Made by a program: the position numbers and the translations under genes. The notes under the pieces were generated by a model. It was given only the letters and a program-made list of their open reading frames with translations. It was not told where the DNA came from and did not search any database. Below are positions 39,240 through 50,400 of a stretch of DNA of 64,000 bases, in pieces. This DNA is from Cynocephalus volans (lineage: Eukaryota; Chordata; Mammalia; Dermoptera; Cynocephalidae): contig NC_084467.1 of assembly GCF_027409185.1 (NCBI RefSeq), forward strand, positions 18,342,501 to 18,406,500, read 5' to 3'. Every line of letters begins with the position of its first letter. Position 1 is the first letter of the stretch.

Positions 39240-39500
39240 ACAAGGAGTTGGGACATGAGGGACACATTGACTTGCAAACAGTCATTGTAGTCCAAATGCT
39301 ATGGTAAGGGGTGAGCTAGTCAGTACCCAGGAGGGGGTGGACTCCCAGCTGTGAAGGAGGGGAGGAGGCTTCACGGAGGAGGTGACATCTGAGCTGGCTT
39401 GCAAAGACTGTAATAGTTCTGTAGGTGGAGAAGATAGGAGGGAAAGCATTCCAGTCTTCAAGAACAGCATGTGCAATGGCACAGAGGTGTTAAAGGACAG
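39240..39500 (-). mobile_element. L2 LINE fragment
   Basis: CACGGAGGAGGTGACATCTG, GAAAGCATTCCAGTCTTCAA and ACAGCATGTGCAATGGCACA follow the L2 minus strand. Confidence 0.6.
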
Positions 39501-40109
39501 AGCATGTTCAAGAATGGCCAGAGTGTGGGGGTGGAGCAGCAGGAGGAGGAAGCAGAGCAGGGACAGTCTCTTATGTCCCCTTGCCTTCTGGCCTGTTTGT
39601 CTCTGCCTTTGGCTGTGGATCAGCAAAGCTGGAGATGAGATGCAGGCTGGGGGCGGCCTGGGGTGAGAAGAGCAGACTGCAGGAGGAGGGTGGAGTGGAG
39701 AGGATTGGGTAGCTCTCTATGACCTCGTGCTTTTCAGTTGACTTTCTCCAAACAGCACCAATATTTCAAAAAGTGTAAACAATTGCATTAAAAATGTACA
39801 ACAACCTTAATTAGTATTGTTTAGCCACTTCAAGACACCAAATAAGCCCATATTCACTGAATCCTATTCTGTGCCAGACACTGAGCTGGGAAACAGGACA
39901 TCACCCCTCACAGGGACTGCAGGGCTGCTGTGAGGATTAAATGAGAGAATGGTGCAGAGGAGGGCCTCGGCACACGGTGGCCATCATTCTTATGTGGGGA
40001 GATAAAACACATCACAGATGCTCTGAGAGGTGAAGCCATATTTCAAAGTTGCTCGGAGCATGACCAGGATCCTGGGTTGAAATCCAGATTCTGTCTTCTA
40101 GAAACAGAG

Positions 40110-40341
40110 TACTCACAGAACCTTGGTTTTCTGGGTGTGTAAAAACTACAATAATACAAATTCATATAGACAGAAAGTAGACTAGTGGATGCTAGGGGCT
40201 GTGGGAGAGAGAGAAATGAGGAGTTGTGTAATGGGTGTAAAGTTTCAGCTTTGCAAGATGAAGATTTCTGGAGACTGGTTGCACAATAATGTGAATGCAC
40301 TTAACCCTACTGAACTGTACACTTAAAAATAGTCAAGATGG
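40110..40341 (+). mobile_element. Old L1 3' UTR, left part
   Basis: GACTAGTGGATGCTAGGGGC, AGTTTCAGCTTTGCAAGATG and TGAACTGTACACTTAAAAAT match the 3' UTR of ancient L1M elements. The copy resumes at about 40506. Confidence 0.65.
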
Positions 40342-40505
40342 GGGACGGGGAAAAAGACACAACAATCACAACAATTAAGACAAGTGAACAGATATGATGT
40401 TGATGGGGGGGAGGGGAGAGAGGGAGGGAGGAAAAGGAGGAATTGGTAAAGGGACACAAAAATCAACTATACTGTATATTGATAAATTAAAATAATAATT
40501 TAAAA
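40342..40505 (+). mobile_element. Younger L1 3' end inserted in the old L1
   Basis: A G/A-rich tract (40405-40440), then GTATATTGATAAATTAAAAT and an A-rich tail. AGTCAAGATGG at 40331-40341 and 40506-40516 is the duplicated target. Confidence 0.7.
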
Positions 40506-40570
40506 AGTCAAGATGGTTTATGTTATGTATATTTTGCTACAACTTTTTTTAAAAAGTATAATAATAGTAA
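40506..40570 (+). mobile_element. Old L1 3' UTR, right part
   Basis: GGTTTATGTTATGTATATTT and GCTACAAC continue the element broken at 40341. Confidence 0.6.
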
Positions 40571-40634
40571 CCTGGTTCACGGGATCTGAGGGTTAGTTGA
40601 GATGATTGATGTGAAGTGCTTCCTACACTCATCT

Positions 40635-40850
40635 GAATAACTATAGCTAACATTTAGTAATCCATCACTGTGTGTCAGGCATGATTCTAAGTGCTCTCCT
40701 TGTGTTAACTTAGTGAATTTTCAAAACAACTCTTTGAGCTAGGAGCTATTATTAGCATTATTTTACAGATGAAAAAAGGAAGCATGAAGAAGTTATATAG
40801 TGTGCCCAAGAAACCCAGCTAGTAAATGCTCGATGATTAATAGATATAAT
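40635..40850 (-). mobile_element. MIR SINE
   Basis: CTAACATTTAGTAATCCATC, GTGTCAGGCATGATTCTAAG and TTATTTTACAGATGAAAAAA follow the MIR minus strand. Confidence 0.75.
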
Positions 40851-40889
40851 CGACATTGTCAAAGAAATATTAAAGGAGTCATCATTGCC

Positions 40890-41835
40890 ATGGTAGAAAG
40901 CAACGTGTGCTGGGAGGTTTTACAGTGCTGTGGGAATTCTCTGGAACCATCTCATGTTGCCAGGGGACCAGAGACTTCACAGAAGATGTGCATCTGAGGT
41001 GAGCCTTGAAGAATGGAAGAGGAAGCAAAATAAGCAGTCAGAGGTGGGAAGGCCCATTGCATATTCAAGAACAGGGCAAATACCTCCCTTAGGCTGAGCA
41101 CAAAGGACAGCAGGGGTGGAAGATGAACCGCCAAAGACAGGCAGGGCGCAAGTGTCCACCAGACCAGTCAGACAAATAAAAGCCTTCAAGCCCCTCAAAA
41201 AACAAAACAAACAAACAGGCGGAGGGCAGCTTTGAAAGTCAAACCAAGGAGGCTGAATTTAATTTGATAGCTGGTAGAAATCTGCTGAAGATGATGGGGG
41301 GAAATGATGCTCCGAGCCATGCAGGTAGGATAGGGAGTGTTTTGAGTTGGGAGACCAGTAGAAGGCCTTTGCACCAGTCCTAGAAAAAAGAAAACCTTGG
41401 CTAGCCAGTTAGCTCAGTTGGTTAGAGCCTGGTGATGATAACACGAAGGTCCAGGGTTCGATCCTGTATATGCCCGCTGCCAAAAAAAGTGAAAAACAAA
41501 ACAAAACAAAATCCAAAAAACAATGTTAATGTTGGTAGCAGTGGAGAGAGAGATTGGACAAGGGAACAAAGGAGAGACTGTAGAATTAGTAACTGATAAA
41601 GTGAAGAGGGCAAGGAAAAAAGTCACAGGTGGGTCTAAGGAATGAACGAGTTCACAGAAATAGGGAAAACAGGAGAGGAGACTCAAGAAAGAGAAGATGT
41701 GAGTTCAGTTTCAGATTAATTGTACTGAGTGCCAGCAGAGTACTTGGGAGGAGATATCCAAACAGGCACGTGGTGATGCAAGTCTTAAGCTAAAGAAAAA
41801 TCAGGACTAAAGACAGAGCAGTCTGGATGAGGCTA
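40890..41835 (-). mobile_element. Long L2 LINE remnant split by a SINE
   Basis: CTGAGGTGAGCCTTGAAGAA, GGAGGGCAGCTTTGAAAGTC and GTAGCAGTGGAGAGAGAGAT come in L2 minus-strand order on both sides of the SINE at 41400-41490. Confidence 0.65.
41400..41490 (+). mobile_element. tRNA-Ile-derived SINE monomer
   Basis: GGCTAGCCAGTTAGCTCAGT at the head, GGTTCGATCCTG at the B box, GCCCGCTGCC plus A at the end. The A box and B box are close to the tRNA originals. Confidence 0.88.
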
Positions 41836-42169
41836 ATAACAAGACTTATTCTACATAGGCTTTTAGGCTCCTATAACCTTTTGAAAGTATCTTGTAAATT
41901 GGTCGTAGGATCTTGAGTGGACTTTTCTTTTCAAGGTCTCTTGGTCACAGCATTGCTGTGTGACCTTCTCTCCTTCATGCCAAGCACGTTGCCTCTCTGT
42001 TTCTCCTCACCTAAGCTTGTCTTTTTCCTCCTGTAAGGTAACAATCTCCCTCCCCTAGGAAGCCTTCCTGGGTGGCAAAAGTTAATGCTAACTCACTTAT
42101 AGTTCACACCCTCTTCATCTTTAATATGAAGGAACAGATAGGGTTAAACCATGTGTTCCAGCCAGCAGC

Positions 42170-42430
42170 ATGTGGAAAGATCCGGTGACAAGGAGGGACA
42201 CAGCATGCCACAAAGACCTGAGGGAGGGCCAACGTGGCTGGAGCACAAAGTGCAGGGACAAGGCAGAGGCCAGCTCCGTGGGGCCTTGTAGGCCCTGCCA
42301 AGGGCAAGTGAAAAAAATGGAAGGTTTTCGATGGGAGTGGGAGAGTGGGGGGACTAATATGACCAGATTTGCAATTCTGAAAAGCCTATTCTGGTCAGTT
42401 GCAGAGGAGAGCATGGATTTGGGTGGGTCA
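42170..42430 (-). mobile_element. L2 LINE fragment
   Basis: GGCCAACGTGGCTGGAGCAC, GGGGCCTTGTAGGCCCTGCC and TTCTGAAAAGCCTATTCTGG follow the L2 minus strand. Confidence 0.65.
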
Positions 42431-42859
42431 GTGTGGCCAAAGGAAGACCCATTGGGAGGGTATTGACTCCTGCTGATTAATGCAGTCTGTAGACTATTCA
42501 TGCTTTTCTGTGTCCTTTTGTGAAGCAGACGTGTTCTGTATAGATGTGTGGACTTGAGCCGACTTGTTCTTTTGCTGTTTAATCTGACTCATCTCCTTGG
42601 AAAACAGTAAGGTTATTGAGGGTGGAGATTCAGTTTTGTTTTTTTTCCTATGTTTTAAATCCCTATGACACCATGAACACATGGATATTTAGACCGTGAC
42701 TAGTGAAAATTGCCCCAGGGTGTCACCTTTTAAAAATTCACCCAAAAGTAACCTTTATTGACATTATTAAATTGACACTGGTTGCTATTTTGTTTTGCTT
42801 TGGGCTTTTAGACATTTGGATGTAGGGTTAGGTAGTGCAGAGAAAAATCTGGATAGCTA

Positions 42860-43025
42860 TACCCTTACTCCTCAGAGTGTGGTCTGTGGACCAGCAGCAT
42901 TGGTATCACCTGGGAGCTTGTTAGAAATAAAAAATCTCAGGCTCCACCCCAGACCCATAGAATTAGAATCTGCACTTTAGCATGATCTCCAGGGGATTCC
43001 CACCCATATTAAAGTTTAGGAAGCA
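42860..43025 (+). mobile_element. hAT-Charlie DNA transposon (MER20-like)
   Basis: AGTGTGGTCTGTGGACCAGC, ATCACCTGGGAGCTTGTTAG, and CTCCACCCCAGACC are typical of MER20-type non-autonomous hAT elements. Confidence 0.7.
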
Positions 43026-43029
43026 CCTG

Positions 43030-43215
43030 GGTTTCTACGCAACCTCCCTCTGCACTTCTGCAGATAATATTCGTACCTCAACTGTGGCATTTATCACATC
43101 CCATCTGGTATGGAAGCCTGTGCCTATGGTTTCTTTCCCTGCCATGCTGTGAACTCCTAGAAGGTAGGGGGTGAGCATGGTGTATAGCTCTGGATCTCTT
43201 ATAGCATTAAGCACA
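43030..43215 (+). mobile_element. L2 3'-end fragment
   Basis: GGCATTTATCACATCCCATC, GTGAACTCCTAGAAGGTAGG and AGCATTAAGCACAATGACAG match the L2 terminal region. Confidence 0.55.
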
Positions 43216-43391
43216 ATGACAGGAAACAGAAGACGTGGATTTCAGTCCTGGTTCTGCCATTTATGAGCCATGTGTGTTGTATTTTCTGTGAAAGGATTTT
43301 CAGTCTTTCCAAGGGACCCATCCCAAATCTAATTGTTTAAAAGCTGAAGATGGTGGCAGATTTCTGTAAATAGCTTATTTTTTTAAAAAAT

Positions 43392-43480
43392 TTTTGGTGG
43401 CTGGCTGGTGTGGGGATCCAAACCCTTGACCTTGGTGTTATAACACCATACTCCAACCAGCTGAGCTAACCAGCCAGCCC
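43392..43480 (-). mobile_element. tRNA-Ile-derived SINE monomer
   Basis: The reverse complement reads GGGCTGGCTGGTTAGCTCAG at the head. Diverged flanks TGTAAATAGCTTATTT and TGTACATAGTTTATTT suggest an old duplication. Confidence 0.9.
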
Positions 43481-44324
43481 TGTACATAGTTTATTTACAG
43501 ACTTCACCTATAGCAGAAGGCACTCGATGGATGGAAGAAGACAGTAACCAACTCCAGAGTGGATGCTGCCCAGGGTATATCAGGAACTCGGGCTGTAGTT
43601 ACCCCTACAGCTGCCCTAAGGCTTTTCTAGAAGTTTTCATCTTTGTCTAAAGTTCCTATCATCATAAAAAGCAAGCTGATATCATCATGGGAGATGCATG
43701 ACAAGGTCCCTGTGCTCTGCAGACTTCCTCAGAAGCTCGGACCACAGATGGAGCTGTAAAGAACACATTGCTAGGGCTCTGGGTGGGCTCTGAGGCTGAG
43801 GACCTCCAAGGGGCCATGGAAGTTGGGGCACTGCTTATAATCTTCATTCAGAAAGCCTGAGCTCAAGAGGATCTGTTCCCTGCCTGGAGGGAACTGGTCT
43901 CAAATCCTCAAAGGCCCCCAGAGCCATCAATGAACAGGGAATAGCAGAGAGTTTGGGAAGAAACAGGGAGTTGGAAAGAAGTCTTTCTACATGGTGTACA
44001 AGTTGTATCTGCCGAAGCCAAACAGTATCAACTATTGTGCACAAGGAATTCTGGGGTGGGATGGGGTAAAGTTTGTGTCAACCTGGCATTTTTCACTTCA
44101 GGAAAGGCTGAGAGTTCAAATGCGAGGGAAGGAACTCAAAGCAAAGGTCCGCTAGCCCACTGTCAAAGATAAGACACCTCAAGTCTGAGGCTCTGAAGTC
44201 TCTGAGTTTGTACAAGAGGTTTGTCAACACAGATTCTTAGCATCATACCCCAGTTAGGCCCCCCCTTATTAGCCAACTGTTATTAATTTGCAAAAGAATT
44301 CCTACCATCCCATTTACAGTTCAG

Positions 44325-44439
44325 TATTTTTCTTCATTTTAATTTTTATTGTTTCTCCAGTTTAGACAGTTTAGTGCTTCCTTTCTGTTCTTCCTCACCT
44401 TGTTCACTGCAATCCTGGCCAGCTGCTCCTTCAGCAGAA
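44325..44439 (-). CDS. TCEA3: TCEA3 terminal exon (last two codons, stop, 3' UTR)
   Basis: After acceptor TTTTGTAG the exon reads TTC TGC TGA (44439-44431), which completes the family-invariant end RWKFC. Only two amino acids come from this exon. The 3' UTR is short, about 100 nt, and contains AATAAA at 44350-44345. The exact cleavage point is estimated. Confidence 0.92.
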
Positions 44440-47400
44440 CTACAAAACCAAAAAGGCAACAATTTGAGAGGTTTCCCTGCATCATCCAAGGAGGCTATGG
44501 AGGAACATGAAAAAGAAGGGGGGGTCTGAAGCCACACAGACTAGAGTCCAAACCCCAGCTCTGCCATTATTGGCTGTGTGCCCTAGAGCAAATCACTCAT
44601 CTGTAAAATGGGATCATAATGCTGGTGAGTGTGGTAACAAATGAATGGCAGTTCAATGCGAGGCACAGGGTGGGCTCTCAATTTATGGTTGAGAATATCA
44701 CTGTGATTATTACTAATCACTTGGTTAGACTTTAGGTTTCCCCCATGGCAATGGACACTATCTGAGAATGTTGTCAGAAGCATGTAGCTGCCACCTGTAG
44801 TGCATCCTCTCTCTCCAAGTAATAGGAGTCAGGGAGGAGGAGCTGGGTTTGGAGCTGGTCCTTTCCCGGATAGTAACAATCACTAGAGCTACTGTTTATT
44901 GAGCACTTACTCTGTGGTAGTTAGTATTCACATGTATTAACTCATTTCACCTTTAGAATCATCTTATGAGCTAGGCACTAGTATCACCCATTTTTACAGG
45001 TAAGGAAGCATCTCAGAAAGGTTATATGATTTGCCCAAACTCCCGTAAAACTAGTAGATGACACTCAAAAGAGTAAGAATAGTGGTGTTTATGTACCAGG
45101 AATATATGTGCTTTTTTTGTATGGTTGTACAAATTGTTGACTTCACAAAAAAGCCTGGTCAAAGGGACGAGTTGAAGCTGAAACTCAACCCATGCTCTGT
45201 TTGCTCTGTACCCTGGCACAAGGCTGTGCCTGCCTAGACGAAGGGACAACTTTTTCTAATTTGACAAAGATGCCACGTGAGCTATCAGAGGCCCTGTTAA
45301 TACTTAACATGTATTGCCTTCTCTAATCCTCAAAACAGTTCTATGGGCTAGATATTAATATACGCATTTTAGAGATGAGGAAATCCAGGCCTAGAGCACT
45401 TAGGTAAGCCACTTGGTAAGTGGGAAAGCTAGGATTTGAACCTCATGGCAAAGTGGCCCGTGCTCTAGACCACTAGGCTACTCTACTGACCCTATGCTTA
45501 AGTGCTCCATAAGTGAATAAAGGAAAAGTACATAGCTGTCTGGCTTTTACTTTAAAAATATGGTAGTTCTAGGCCGGCCCATGGCTCACTTGGGAGAGCG
45601 TGGTGCTGACAACACCAAGTCAAGGGTTAAGATTCCCTTACTGGTCATCTTTATTTTATTTTTTTTATTTTTATTTTTTTTTCTGACCGGTAAGGGGGTC
45701 GTAACCCTCGGCACGGTGTGGTCTGCACGACGCTCAGCCAGTGAGCGCACCAGCCATCCCTATATAGGATCCGAACCCATGGCCTTGGCGCTACCAGCGC
45801 CGCACTCTCCTGAGTGAGCCACGGGGCCGGCCCTACCGGTCATCTTTAAAAAAAAAAAAAAAAACAAAGGTAGTTTTAATGATGCCCCAGTAAGGGCTAT
45901 CAAGTTCTTTAGTAAGAAAAATAAATTGAACAGAAATTCGGAGCATTGTCTTTCAGTGCTCCGAACTGTGTGACTTTACCCTCACTGTTTTTTTTTTTTT
46001 TTTTTTTTTGTCGTTTTTTCGTGACCGGCACTCAGCCAGTGAGTGCACCGGTCAGTCCTATATAGGATCCGAACCCACAGCGGGAGCGTCGCCGCGCTCC
46101 CAGCGCAGCACTCTACCAAGTGCGCCACGGGCTCGGCCCTACCCTCACTGTTTTTATTTCTTCTATTTCTGCAGCTCAATTTCCTCATCTGAAACTGAGA
46201 ATATTATCCTTTGTTGTTGTTGTTTTTTCTTTGGCAGCTAGCTGGTACAAGGATTGAACCCTGGACCTTGGTGTCATCAGCTCCAGGATCTAACCAATTG
46301 AGCTAACCAGCCAGTCCAAAAGAATAATATTATAAAGGAATATTTCTTGTAGTTGTTCACAAAATAATAATCCTCACAACAAAATAATCTTCACATAGGG
46401 GATGGCCAGTTAGCTCAGTTGGTTAGAGCACAGCCCTGTAACACAAAGGTCAAAGGTTTGGATTCCTGTACAGGCCAGACACCAATCATCATCATCATCA
46501 TCACATCATCTTCACATCAACCCTGGGAGAAAGGCATTATCATCACCCTTTTGCTCAGGGAGGTGAGTGACATTCTCAAAGTAAATAGAGCAGAATGGGA
46601 CCTGAAGCCGGGGCTCTAGACTCCCAGTTCCATGTTCAGTCTTAGACTCCTTGCTAAGTACCTTAGAACTTTTGGAGCACCTGTAGCCTGCCTGGTGGCC
46701 CAGACATCACACAGCACACGTGCAAGTCAGATGGCACTGGAAACACATTCATCACATCATGACAGCCAGTTCTTTCAGGAGATGTGGCAGGAAGGAGCAC
46801 TCTGGGAGGAGTCTTTGCTTGGCTCCCATGCCTGAATACAAAACCTTTGCCTTTGCAGGAGCTGGAGAAGCCTGGGTTACAGCCTTGGGTAATGTAAGGC
46901 TTTTTCAGAGCTGCCTTAGAAGGGGAGGATGACTTGGGAGCATTTGGGGGCAACTCCCCTCTGACAGGTCTCAGCCTGCCTGTCTATCATCCCTAGCTGT
47001 GACCAGCCAGATTTGAAGGAAAACCATCTGTTAAAGCATTTTGCAAAGACGTGTGGTCCAAATGCATAGTGCTATTGTTTTTCCTCCCCTCTGTGGATCT
47101 CAGGAAGCCAATTCCATCTGTGCTGAAATGACAGACTTGCCCACCCTGAGACAAAATGTGGGCTGCTGCCCCCACCCCAGCTGGGTGCCCTTCTGAAACT
47201 AAAACATGCACATGCACTCTCTCCCCACCTCCCCAGCAACAGCCCACCACTATCTCTGACTCTGCAGGCCTACTCTGTGTAGGCTGGCAAGCCCCTTATG
47301 CACCAGGCCCCTTCGGGCTGTCAGTATACTACTCCTTATGTGGGGCAGGGTCTGTGGATGTCAGGGGAGGGAGAAAGATACAGACATACAGACCTTCCAG

Positions 47401-50400
47401 CGATTGCCACATTCATTGCATAAAACAAAGGTGGTCATGGGTTCATCAGCGCTGCGTGTCTGCACCTGAGAGAGAGAGAAGACCCACTCATGAAGTCACA
47501 CCCCTGCTCTAAGATCTGCCATGGCTCCCACTTTCTTTAGGAGTAGGCCCAAATCCCAGAGGTTGGCACTGATATTCCCACCCCACTTTGGCAACTCCCT
47601 TATCACTGACAACTCCATAATGTGTACTTTGCTGTCCTCTGGCAGTCCATCAGCTCACTCCCAGTATCTCACCGGCTCAACCTGGCCTTTGCACTTTCAC
47701 TCTTGATCCTTCTGAATTGATCTTTCTTCTCTTGCCTCAAGACTCATCTCCTACAGGAAGTATTCCCTGACTCATCCCTGAATACACCCTATTGGACATG
47801 CCTCACTGATCAGAACTTGAGTGAGCTGGAAGTACTTTTAAAGATCATCTAGTTCATCTTCCTTATTTTATAGGTGGAAAAACTGAGGCCCAGAGAGAAA
47901 AGGGATTTGAAGATCACTGGGACTACTTAATGCTATATTTTCTACTTTCTCATCCCTTAACCTCATCATTCAGGTGTGGGAACTGGGTTTTCCACAGCAA
48001 AGCCCTGGCATTTCCAGATTTAATAGTTGCTGTTCTGACTTTCTAAGGCCAACCCTGGTCGGTCATGACACGTGACAAGTTGTTATTCTGCTGACCTTTA
48101 GCTATGAATGATGTCAGCTGGGAATTTTAGATGTGGGAGGAATCCCCTGGCTGAGTGAGCCCAGCAGTCTGCCGGGGGAAAGAGCTTAACACAGCCTTGT
48201 CACTGGAAAGTAGTGACCCCTGAGAAAGGGTAACAATAGGGTTTCTCTGTGGGAGAGAAAACTGTGCTAACGGGCAGTTTACTTCTGGAGGGTGGCAATG
48301 CACAGGAAGCACACCACGCCACATGGAAATGTGCTTGGGGGACAGCAGCTTGCACAAACATCCCCAAATTCCTGAATCAGAATTCTCTGAGGGATCCTCC
48401 GAATGCCAAGGCTGACTGTATTTCTGCTGTAGCCACAGAGCACCGCAGGCAAGGCGCTCTTGAAAAATCTGGCTTAGGGGCCGGCCCGTGGCTCACTCGG
48501 GAGAGTGTGGTGCTGATAACACCAAGGCCACGGGTTCGGATCCTATATAGAGATGGCCGGTTAGCTCACTGGCTGAGCGTGGTGCCGACAACACCAAGCC
48601 AAGGGTTAAGATCCCCTTACTGGTCATCTTTAAAAAAAGAAAAAAAGAAATCTGGCTTGCTGAGCAGATGGAGGAATAAATAGAGTTCTAGAATGACTAG
48701 ACACCAATCAGAATCCGAGAACAGGCACTGGCTGATCAGCTCACTTGGTTGGAGCATGTTGCTGATAATACCAAGGTCAAGGGTTCAGATCCCCATACCA
48801 GCCAGCTGCAAGAAAAAACCAAAACAAAAGAATCCAAGAATATTGGTGCCCCAAGGCACCACATGTGCAACCCAGTCTCTGGTTTTAAGAGACAAGGCCT
48901 CCATGGCCTTCCACGGCTCCCCATACCAGGGCAGTGGTCTTCACCCTTAGGACTCAGGGCTAAATCTGACTCAGGGCTTTATTGACCAAGTTGGCTGTAC
49001 TGCAGCCAAAAAGGCCTGGATCTGGGTTTGTTACTATCTCTGCCACTGGCCCGCTTTGCCAGTGCAAAGGTGCAAAGCCTGTTTGTCCCGTCTGGGCCTC
49101 AGTTTTCCAATACGTATAATGAGCGAGCTGAGTTTCACATTGCTAAGTTCACTTCCAACCATCTGTGACTCTATAGTTCTGTGCCCTGTAAGTTTGGTTC
49201 TTATTCTCACTTCAGGGCAAGCTGGAACACACTGGCCAAACTTCGTAGACACATATCTAGGTGATTCTACATGCTATATGCAGGAGAACATTTTCTAGAA
49301 GCCACAGGTGCACCACGTTCTCTGAAGCCTGGAGGCTTTTAGCCTTTTCTCCCCTCTGACTCTTCCCTAAGCTTCTCTCTGGTTTTCCACCTCTATGCCC
49401 CTGTGGCCTCCTCCACTCCATCCGCCCCACCCCGGTCCATACCTGGTTATAGGTGCAGTTCTTTTTCTTGCATTTGCTGCACTGGAAGAGGTCAGTGGTG
49501 GTGCCACCAGTCTTGGCCATCTGGTGCTCACGGATGGCCTCCTGGGTCATGGCATTCCTCAACTCCCTCAGCTCATCACTGGCCATTTCCTGGAGAGAAA
49601 CAAGTCTGCCCTTCAGGGCTGGGGAGTCCAAAGGGGCCCTGCCACACTCCCAGTTTCTAGAGAGCCTGAACAGAGCAAGAGGGAATATGCTGAACTGAGT
49701 ATAAGGAGCTGGAGTGAGGCCTGGACTCCTGGTCCTGCGCCAGCTGGGAAAAGACTGTACCCAAAGAGTCCCCATTCCACCCTGGCTGGAAGGTCACACC
49801 TGGGGACTGTGGCTGGACCAAGGTCAGTCGGGCATGTACAGGAGAGCAGCAGGCAAATAGCCTCTGCCTCAGGATTAGCACTCTTATGCACATTTCCTCA
49901 GATCTGGTGCTCACCCTGCCTGCAAAGACCTTGGTCTCAACCTTCCTGCGTGAGCTGACTTGACCACTGCACACTTGATCTATGATATTCCCCTTATTCT
50001 TCCATCTGGGCTTGACCCAGTGCCTGTTTGAGCTGTGGTCACTGCCAAGCCTAGTGGGAACCTTGGCTCACCTATGCATGACTTGCTGCTGCTACCTGCA
50101 CCCCAGCAGGACTCTAAAGCTCCTGGATTCGCACAACTAACTGCTCACCTGTGAACATGCATCGCAGAACGCCTTTTTCTAAGTTCCTGCAGAACAGTCT
50201 CCTGTCTCCCACCAGCACACTGAAGACATTCAGTGTCTGCATTATCCAGGCTCTTCCCTTCTGTAACCATCTCCCTGGCCATTTGATCCCCCTTAAACCT
50301 CTGCCAGAGGAGAGTAGATAGGAGGACACTAAAACTGGAGAGCTCTAGTTAAGAAGGGTTGGTTTGGGGGGAAGGAAGATGTTTGAAGCTAATGTTAAAA

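Noticed and set aside
49257-49775. 172-codon frame spanning the TCEA3 exon at 49443-49589
   Set aside because: Only the middle matches TFIIS. The outer parts are read-through into introns past clear splice sites.
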